A DNA stretch of 64,000 nt from Xenoacremonium recifei (Eukaryota > Ascomycota > Sordariomycetes > Hypocreales > Nectriaceae). The stretch spans positions 62,001-126,000 of the forward strand of contig WOFQ01000009.1 of NCBI GenBank assembly GCA_012184525.1, given 5' to 3'. Below are positions 56,449-64,000 of this stretch, piece after piece (the stretch's first letter is position 1; the number at the start of each line of letters is the position of its first letter). The notes beneath the pieces are model-generated. The model had not been told where the DNA came from. It did no database searches and worked only from the letters and a program-made list of their open reading frames with translations. A program made the position numbers and the translations under genes.

Positions 56449-57858
56449 ATGCGTCCCGATAACCTGAGCACTCCGGCAGCCACCTTCGCCGGTCCGGATG
56501 ATGTGCTGAAACGAACTCAAGAGTGCCTCGCACAACTGGAGTCTCGATTCAAGTGAGATCTAACTTCTAGAACGCCTTCTACCATATCTCTAACAAGTTT
56601 CAAGCGAGGCAGCGCCCCCTGCTGCCGTGATCCTCATTGTCGGACGAACTGGTGTTGGCAAATCCTCCCTCTTGGAGGATTTGACCAATACGAAAGGGCA
56701 TGCTCAGCAATCTGTTGACTCCGGCAGGTTTTCTTCACTCATTTAGCCCATCCCAACTCTAATGTGTTGCTTAGTCACAAAAGAGTTCGAGATTGACAAG
56801 GCAATCATCGAGGGGAAAGAATATTTCGTCATGGACACCCCCGGCTTTGAGGTGAACAAGGAGCAGCAAGCTTTCAGCGCGATTGTTCGCGGCATTCAGG
56901 CTGTTCGCTCGTTCGCCCGCATTACCGGCGTACTGTACCTCACCTGCATTAACCAGACTCGACTCGAGGTCCTCGACTTCCAAATCCTCCGTTTAATCCA
57001 AGCTCTGTGTGGTAGCGAGTTCTTTCCTCGCGTGGCTATCGTAACGACCTTCTGGACCGCTGCGAGCGAATATCAACGGGAGATGTTTGAGAGCCAACTC
57101 AAGCTTCTCGAAGGCAAGTGGCAGGAATGCTTCGGCTCTCACACACAAGCTGTATACAATCATGGACGAGGGTATGATCCTACAGCACCCGCGTATGCGC
57201 AATCCAAAGAACCTTTCATCGACTGGTTTGAAAACCGAGCCCAGGTTGCGCAGCATGCCAGAGAGATGATTGCCTACCGCTACGGGGCACAACAGACTAG
57301 TACCTTTTGTCTTCCGAGGATTGTACAAGAGCTCAATACCGACGTCCCTGTTCATGAGACGGAAGCCGGAAAGTTGCTTGGCTTACCCGCCCCCAGCACG
57401 GGTTCGACCAAGCCCCCTTCGAACGATCCCGGTGTGGCATCCACATCCTCTCGCCCTTCTCAACCGAATCAGCCGGAAGACGTCGGCAATCGTGATGGTT
57501 CAAATATATCACTAGGCCAACTCCTCATCAAAGGAGTTTCATGGGTTTTTGACAATGTTCAACTCGATTTTGGCTCCGGCAGCGGTCACGGCTTTTCGTT
57601 TGGTTCAAGCGTTCCAACTGGCTCAACTAGGCACTCCCTCGGCAGCGGTCTGGGTAGGTTCTATGCTAACCCCACGCGAGCTCTGCTAAAAGATTTCCAG
57701 ATCCTCTGTCCTCTGTTGATGTCATGAAGTCCTTCGGTATGGATGCCTCCCCCGAAGGAAGAATGCGCTACGCGACTGAGCATAAGATAAGGGGGACACC
57801 TCAGACTGCTGAATGGGGTGAAAATATTCGCCAACACGTCCTGAGAAATCACCGATGA
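56449..57858 (+). CDS. AIG1/GIMAP-like GTPase
   Basis: Four exons (56449-56552, 56605-56723, 56775-57653, 57701-57858) give 419 residues. The G domain has its P-loop at G48-R-T-G-V-G-K-S-S56, a switch-I-like SVDSVTKEFEI, and the G3 motif D95-T-P-G-F. The G4 NKxD motif is not recognisable (the equivalent strand ends IVTTFWT), as in several fungal members. After the G domain come a Pro/Ser-rich linker (about 240-290) and a Gly/Ser-rich tail with HGFSFGSS repeats. To keep frame, the second intron must use a GC donor (56724-56774); with the nearby GT at 56728 the frame breaks. It precedes a much larger GTPase fusion in the same orientation. AIG1 proteins assemble on membranes in animals and plants; the fungal role is unknown. 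Confidence 0.78.
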
Positions 57859-59287
57859 TGGTTTCACGGCAGTTGGCAGGCTCCTCTCCGAGAAAGCTCA
57901 ACACGAATTATGCGAAATGGTCTCAATTTTGACTCATGACGTTATTGCTTATTTTCTAAGCTTTCGGGTCCCTAGGACAAGGCGATGTATAAAGAGTGAG
58001 ATCACTCATTTATCACTCTGGAACTTAGTTACGATCAATGCGAACAATTTCACATCTGCAGCCTTTCCGGATGTGAAATACAAGATAAAGTGAGAAATGA
58101 TCTACAACCGCGTGTTTCTGGGAATTCATAGACACTTCTCATGCTAAAACGCATTGTAAGTGTGTCGGCTTCGTTAGTATAAAGGATTTCAATGCAGATC
58201 CTCTTCCGAGAATTAACGAGCGATTCAGAGTAAATTTCTCCTAGGGAGCCAGATTTCGGTTGCAAAGTCTGTTGTATAACCGTATCAACTCCAATTTATA
58301 TCAGCAGGAGAAGTCTCCAGATACTCCTTCAAATTGGGCTTCTTCGAAGATCTGCACCTGGTTTCTTGCTAACCGAATTCCCCTACCATACTTCCCCTAC
58401 CCACAGATCCCCACAGCATAGATTTTGAGAAGATGCTTCCAGAGTCAGTAGCTGATGCGAAGAACGGGGTCTTCATAGCTTGGGGTGATGTCTTTGGGAT
58501 TTCGCGAGGGAAACTGCACGCGTTCCTTACCTTGGTTAGGCTGATGTTGACTGTTTCGTGGCATCCTCGCCTTCAAGGCGCACAGTGGCTCGAATCATCT
58601 TCGAAAATAGTTAAAACACGACATGAGAACAGGAAAATATATGGTGGCTGTATTGTGGCGGAGTATTGAGAATCAATCCAGGGGTCATGGGAGTGTATTT
58701 CTCTTATCTATATCCAATAGTATCATTCGTAAAGGCAGTTTATCTCGCGATGCGGCATCCAGGACTAGTTCTAGTTGGCTCTCTCCCGCCATCCCGGCCC
58801 CTGTGAACACCACAGCCATTCATCGGCTGATCAACAGCGCACCACCGCACTAGCTCTGCGGCTGAGAATGTGCAAATCAAGTCCGCCTTAAGCGACTAAG
58901 GAGTAAACCGAGACTCCGGTCTGATGCCTCTCTCTCTCCTCTCGTCATAAGGCGTCCTTTTTGGCCTTTGGCAAAGTGACTAGCTGAATATGTCTTAATT
59001 GCTTGACTCACTTATCTGCGAAGTTCATCATATTGTATGAAGTATTTTTCCTATGACGATGGCCAACAAAAAGATGCCTAAAGCAAAAACCTTGTCGGCC
59101 CCCAAATCCTACATGCAAGGCGACCACGCCTTGCGTGCCGCCCCCTGCACAGTGTCGTCATCTCATATAAAGAGTCTGTCAGCCAAATTGCAAAGTTAGC
59201 TTCTTGTCCTCAGACCATTCCCTGTAAACCTTCCCTCTCGCAGCAGGAGCTGGCAAGGACGCTTGCCAGATCAGCCAAGACGTTGCC
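57859..59287. other. Intergenic, no gene recognised
   Basis: About 1.4 kb between two GTPase genes in the same orientation. Short frames only; the 78-codon plus frame at 58433-58669 has no motif. The right end is the promoter of the DUF2235-GTPase gene. Confidence 0.45.
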
Positions 59288-62200
59288 ATGCCCGAAACCC
59301 CCGCCAAAAGACTGGTGATACTTATTGACGAGGATAAAGCGACCGAGGGTATTCAGCCTGTGGTCATTATTTCACATGGTCTTCCCCGCTAACTCAAGAG
59401 CAGCAGATGCGCAATCCAACATCCTTCGGCTCAAAGAGGTGATCAGAGATGGATCATGTGTCCCCGGCCATTCAACTTTGCAAATATCGAAGTTCCATGT
59501 TGTTGCAGTTGAGCGGTCCAGGTTCAGCGACAAACTCTTACCGAAATCTTCGAGCGACAGCACGGCCGATCTTGTCAAAACCATTGTTCACGAGATCTTC
59601 ACAATACTCAATAGCCCTGAAGATGAGTTGTGGCTGTTTGGATCTGGCCTCGGTGGCTTTGTGGCTCTTTCGGTAGCAAGCATCATCCATTGGATGGGTT
59701 CGCCGAATGCAGAATATGCGGGCGATTTCGACAAGCTCTTTGATACGACTTGCTCACTTGTTAAGGCTCAGCAACAGGATGATTGTCGCAACGGACCACA
59801 ACTACTGCAAACAGCCAAGAGTCAAACCTGCGATCCGTCACGAATACGCTTCATCGGGTTGTTTGATGCAGTCAAGTCGTCGTCAACACGATTTGACGTC
59901 TCACTCATGCCCTCTGTTGAGATCCTACGACATGCCTTAGCAATGAACGAAACTCAATCCAACAGGATACCAGAGATACTCAAGATTACCAGTCAAGGCG
60001 ACGATGAACCCCAATCTCTACTTCAAGCTTGGTTTCTAGGAACCAACGACGACATGCGCGGCGGTACGGCCAACGACGGCTTGTCACTGTATCCATTGCA
60101 ATGGATCCTACACGAGAGTCTGCGAGCAGGCCTCAGCATTGTGACAGAAACGGACGCTCAACGCAACTCCTTAGCATTGGTGTTTCCACAATGCGAAGGC
60201 AAAACACCGAAGTTAGATGGACCAGAAAATACTGAATGGGTCCTTCAATACTCCAGTGGCGTTTGTGTGAGCATGTTTGATGTCCAAGATACTCACGCAA
60301 TGCGTTCTAAGACGGGAAGTCACAAATATGCCCTGAGGCTTGACCCAGAGCTTTATCGTCGGAAGGCAAATCGAAAGGTCTTTGTGGGTGCTGGGCTGAA
60401 GGGTTGGCTGAACAACAGTAAGGCTACTTCCCGTTCCCCTGATATTCCTGACACATGCTAGGATCATCTGGCACCATTATCCATCCGTCGGTATTCTGCG
60501 TTCTGGATCGATATCCACGCTATCTCGACCTTGCCAATTTTCTACCGCTCAAAGCTAATATAGCGAAATTCCAGGGCACATGTCTGGCTGACGGTGGTCA
60601 ATCACTTGCGCCATGGCTCGACGGCATGCAATTACAGGCAAGCGGCGTCAAGGCGTTTCGCATCTTAGTTTGTGGTAAAACAGGAGTGGGCAAGTCAACT
60701 TTAATCAACAGAGTGTTTGGAGTTGAGATGACAGCAGAGTCTGACTCGTACAACCAAGGAGTTCATGACATAAATATTGCATTTGAATCTCCTAGACACC
60801 CGGGGTTGCTGGTACATGACTCGAGAGGCTGGCAAGCTGGAAGTGAGACTGAGTTGGAATTAGTTGCGAAATTCCTCAAGTACAGAGCCTCGCAGCAAGA
60901 CCCCGCGAAAGCACTCCATGTAATCTGGTTGGTTGCCTCTTGAAACAACATGATCTTCATATTGACATCGCAGTAGGTTCTGTGTCGAGTCGGACGTGAG
61001 CCGTATTGAAGAAGCAGACAAACGGACGTTCGCAACAATCGCGAAATTCTCCTATGCCGTTCCTGTATTTGTGATAGGAACCAAGAAGGATAAGGTCACA
61101 GATTATCGCAAAATGCACATTCTGCAAGAGCTGATGAAGACAACGAATGACTTCAATGAAGCGAGCAAAGTTGCTGAGAGGCAAGCCAACGAAATGGCAG
61201 AAAACCAGTTCGCCGAGCTCAGAAATCAGCTGTCCCAGATCGAGCATTACAAAGCAGATGGGCATTGCTGTCTTTCAAAAGGCAGGTCAAGTTGATTGTA
61301 TTTTCAGAAAGAGCTAACACGATGCAGATGATGATGCGGGAATCAAGGATCTCGTCTCGAAGACCTTGGATCTCATCACCGACGATCGAGTACGTCTCTA
61401 CTGCGTCGCTGCTCAAGTCGTTGATGTCGAACAGAAGATCAACTCAGCAATAACAGAATGCATGAGATTGGGAACACACGCGATTCGGACTTCCGCTGTT
61501 CCCTTACCATTCTCCGGCATCATTGGAACCCCTACCGTGTCACGTCTGATTTGCGAGCACGTTCTACAGTGTTTTGGCTTCCCGAGAGCCATGCCAGCCG
61601 AGGTCGAGAGGGTTATGTCAACCCTAGTCATGGGAAATTTGAAGAAATTCATGGCGGTGGCACTTATGGAGTTTGTGACCGTCAGTGCTGTTGCAGCTGG
61701 CGTGGCGGTACCAACTGCTGGAATAGGCGTCATTATTGGAGCTGTCGGCTGTATTTGGGGGCTTCCAACCACTGCAAGAATGCTCCTTAAATGCTCTTGC
61801 GACATGATTCTGATTCTTGAGCGGTCCTTCAGATACGAGGGCAAATACGTCTCGGTGAAGCAGATTGAAGATGCGGCAAGATACTACACAACGGACGTGG
61901 TCAAGACATTTTCGGGCAAGGAGAAACGCCTTCAGCAAAAGGTCCATGATGAGATCGACCAACTGGTTCCTCTAAACAAGGTCGCAGTGGCTTTCAAATT
62001 CAATCGACTCCGAAGTTCGGTTAGTGAAATCGTTTACAGCAACCGCTTCGACCAGCGACAAGATCCCGAACCAGGCCGGCGCACATTGAACGGTCTTGCT
62101 GAACTACCCACAACGGCCCCGATTGCCGAGTTGCCAGCAGATTCGGTACCCGCTGAGCTGGATGCCGAATTCGCGCCAGGAACTTCAATAACTAGACGAT

Positions 62201-62439
62201 GGACCTGGAGACGCAATCGAACCGAACCAAGCTCGACATATCCCCAACAAGGGACTCAGGGCAAAGCTGAAGATCTGGCTCTGAATACTCCTGAGCTTGA
62301 AGGCGATACTTTGACAGGTGAACCTAGAGAGGAGTTGGAGGGTTCAGCGCCCACGGCGAGCAAGAACGAGACGAAGACACACCCCGGATGGAGGTTATCG
62401 TCGTTGAGTTCTCGATTGAAACAAAGGAAGTCTAAATGA
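59288..62439 (+). CDS. DUF2235 (Tle1-like hydrolase fold) - GTPase - membrane-segment fusion protein
   Basis: Five exons (59288-59348, 59407-60417, 60462-60927, 60977-61281, 61328-62439) give 984 residues. Residues 1-400 follow DUF2235, the alpha/beta-hydrolase family of bacterial Tle1 phospholipases: RLVILIDEDK, SNILRLKEVI, IRFIGLFDAVKSS, ALAMNETQSNRIPEIL, QAWFLGTNDDMRGG. The nucleophile elbow, usually GFSRGA, is here G99-S-G-L-G-G104, so Gly stands at the Ser position. The expected His (GxHxDxGG) is Asn234. The second half is a GTPase: P-loop G429-K-T-G-V-G-K-S-T437, G3 D477-S-R-G, G4 T548-K-K-D551. A long hydrophobic Ala/Val/Gly segment follows at about 723-765, then a basic/acidic disordered tail. 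Exon 4 needs a GC donor (61282) to stay in frame, and the first acceptor is a tandem CAGCAG. Likely membrane-associated; function unknown. Confidence 0.82.
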
Positions 62440-62903
62440 ACAGCAAGTCACTTGATCGTAGAATGAACATATGGTAGCTCTCGGTATATATTGGAGAAGA
62501 TAAATGTAGGAAGCGGTTATTGCAAAAGGCCAGTGTAAAGCCCTTCATAAATGATCGTGCTATAATTCTTGTTCCAGGCTTCTCTTTATGCAGTTTTCTT
62601 TTGCTCTCAGAACTGTACCAGAACTTCCCTTTGCTAAACACGGATGAATATTATCTATTAGTCTCGGTAGCCTACTGGCTTGGACAAAGACACCGTACCA
62701 TATAATAGTACGTATTCTACTGTGTGGGTAAATAATCGCACTGTAGCAGAGCGTGCGATCCAATGAAATCGATCATCCAAGTTCCTTCTCCTTCTCCACC
62801 CGGCGGAACTACAACTTCTCCTTTTCATTCCGAACGTCAGATGCAAGAGGTAGGCAAAGGCGTCTGTTGAAAGTAGCCTCCTCACTAACCACATACTATA
62901 GAC
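62440..62903. other. Intergenic, no gene recognised
   Basis: 464 bp between the fusion gene and the small LYR-like gene; nothing recognised. Confidence 0.45.
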
Positions 62904-63362
62904 ATGAGCTTTTTGACCCGAAATATACTATACAGATGGCATCGCGTCCTCCGTCTTCCAACACAAGCACAGCCATGGTATCGAGATCGACTCCGCGAAG
63001 AACTGCTTGAGAGACGTGCAGCACAGACGTGCTTGGAAAAGCTCAGCGAGACCGCCGATGTCTTTTACATTCTCAGCAGAGCTTATCACGATGGCTATCC
63101 TCTTCGAAAGCTGCCGGCTTTCATTGTGCCGCAACACCTCCCGGTCTACTCATATCTAATTGCCAAGTATACCCTCAGGTGGCTGTTCTATCAGATAGCC
63201 GCAAGAATGTGCGACTTAGCCAACGTCTCCTCAGTACGCGAAGTCGTCAATCCTGCAAAGGACTCAAAGCTCCGTGAGGTGGCATCACGCCACGCAATCG
63301 ATCCCGCACTATTTCTGCAAAACTGTCGCAGGTTGAGACGGATATGGCCGCTGCTCCCGTGA
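62904..63362 (+). CDS. Small conserved fungal protein with an LYR-like N terminus
   Basis: Single exon, 152 residues, very basic. The N terminus (ILYRWHRVLRLP followed by WYRDRLREELLER) resembles an LYR-motif helix bundle: L-Y-R at the start of helix 1 and the Arg/Glu-rich second helix. LYR proteins bind the acyl carrier protein and help build mitochondrial complexes or Fe-S clusters. The end (REVVNPAKDSKLREVASRHAIDP and RRLRRIWPLLP) looks conserved in fungal proteins of this kind, by recollection. The LYR assignment is tentative. An unspliced frame of this length with clean start and stop supports a real gene. Confidence 0.65.
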   Translation: MSFLTRNILYRWHRVLRLPTQAQPWYRDRLREELLERRAAQTCLEKLSETADVFYILSRAYHDGYPLRKLPAFIVPQHLPVYSYLIAKYTLRWLFYQIAARMCDLANVSSVREVVNPAKDSKLREVASRHAIDPALFLQNCRRLRRIWPLLP

Positions 63363-63730
63363 GGTAGAACCGACAGGATCTGGCGTCTTTATTAGCAATT
63401 GCGTCTATTTATCTCTTCTTACAAGCGCACCGGCTCTGTGATGTTGCAAGATGAACTTTTCGAATGACCTGCTTCCTTCTTGGAGCGCGTGAAGTGAAGA
63501 TGCGGGAGGCCGTTCAGCGGGAGGCCGTTCATACTGGGTGGTAACTCGCACCCACCGTTTATGCGGGAGGCCGACTGGTCCATCACAACACCGAAAACTT
63601 GCATTCTTGTGAGGTATTTAACTGATAGAGTAACTCTAATACTGTATTTTTTGAATCCTCTCAGCACAACACTTGGCATTCATCACCCATCTATTCTCTA
63701 TCGCAAAGACATCTCGCATATCTTCGCATC
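63363..63730. other. Intergenic with a 15-bp repeat
   Basis: 368 bp upstream of the P-loop gene, holding three copies of a GCGGGAGGCCG-containing repeat at 63502-63577. Confidence 0.5.
63502..63577. repeat. GCGGGAGGCCGTTCA repeat, two tandem copies and one partial
   Basis: Perfect tandem copies at 63502-63516 and 63517-63531, and a third matching in the first 11 bases at 63563-63577. It lies 150-230 bp before the P-loop gene start, so it may be regulatory. Confidence 0.75.
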
Positions 63731-64000
63731 ATGTCCTACACTAAGCTATCATCTAGCCCTCCCAACGAGACGACCAAGAATCTACCGAAGACTTCAGGCA
63801 ACAAGAAGCCCACGGTTATCGGAATCTACGGGTTGCCAGGTTCAGGAAAGTCATACCAGCTGAACCGTCTCAAGCAGGAGCTTGGTGGTGGGCTCTATCA
63901 ATTTTATGAAGGGTCCGAGAAGATTGCCTCTTTTCTCCACGGGGGTCTCGACAGCTTTCGGCGCCTTGAAAGGCCGGCGCAGGATGTTCTTCGTCGAAGA
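63731..64000 (+). CDS. P-loop kinase-like protein, 3' part outside the window
   Basis: The first 90 codons of a gene cut by the right edge. After a polar head of ~35 residues rich in Ser/Thr/Lys, the segment TVIGIYGLPGSGKSYQLNRL carries a Walker A motif (GLPGSGKS, about residues 41-48). It is followed by LYQFYEGSEKIASFLHGGLDSFRRL, which resembles the start of large fungal proteins that join an adenylate-kinase-like P-loop domain to HAD phosphatase and phosphoribosyltransferase-like domains. That fuller architecture cannot be seen here. Confidence 0.75.
   Translation, partial: MSYTKLSSSPPNETTKNLPKTSGNKKPTVIGIYGLPGSGKSYQLNRLKQELGGGLYQFYEGSEKIASFLHGGLDSFRRLERPAQDVLRRR

Overview
The window is nuclear DNA of a filamentous ascomycete (Pezizomycotina, probably a Sordariomycete). 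Evidence: genes carry several short introns of about 44-90 nt with GTRAGT-like donors; there are three Zn(II)2Cys6 regulators; and the families present (GH28 rhamnogalacturonan hydrolase, GT32 mannosyltransferase, GPR1/FUN34/YaaH acetate carriers, DUF2235 proteins) are typical of moulds. The species cannot be told from the sequence alone. I rebuilt 26 genes by reading across introns in both strands; all splice models come from reading frame and family knowledge, not transcripts.

Layout. 1-1501: 5' part of a Zn2Cys6 regulator that runs off the left edge. 3.0-15.4 kb: a sparse accessory region with two DUF3445 (haem-dependent N-demethylase-like) membrane proteins, a 2-oxoglutarate/Fe(II) oxygenase-like protein, a secreted rhamnogalacturonan hydrolase and a butanediol/polyol dehydrogenase. 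16.8-28.6 kb: a glycerol-use cluster with a Zn2Cys6 regulator, glycerol kinase, an aquaglyceroporin divergent from the kinase, and mitochondrial FAD glycerol-3-phosphate dehydrogenase. Together these cover uptake, phosphorylation and oxidation of glycerol. 29.2-32.9 kb: a SnoaL-like protein and an acetate carrier. 33.2-40.3 kb: a glycan-related trio (type II membrane protein, acyltransferase-3, GT32). 42.5-55.5 kb: a catabolic or detoxification neighbourhood with a secreted M43 metalloprotease, sugar porter, cyclase-family hydrolase, MFS carrier, Zn2Cys6 regulator, glutathione S-transferase and SDR. Identical 17-bp palindromic sites lie about 300 bp upstream of the porter and the cyclase. 56.4-64.0 kb: an NTPase-rich island with an AIG1-like GTPase, a large DUF2235 (Tle1-like hydrolase fold) plus GTPase plus membrane-segment fusion, a small LYR-like protein, and the start of a P-loop kinase gene cut by the right edge.

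The most interesting items are: the DUF2235-GTPase fusion whose hydrolase half lacks the expected Ser and His; the complete glycerol cluster with a linked regulator and a recurrent TCGGGGTT word; the paired palindromes before the porter and cyclase; a four-fold CGG-N2-CCG array near 16.38 kb; and a 22-nt microexon carrying the Met-turn of the metalloprotease.
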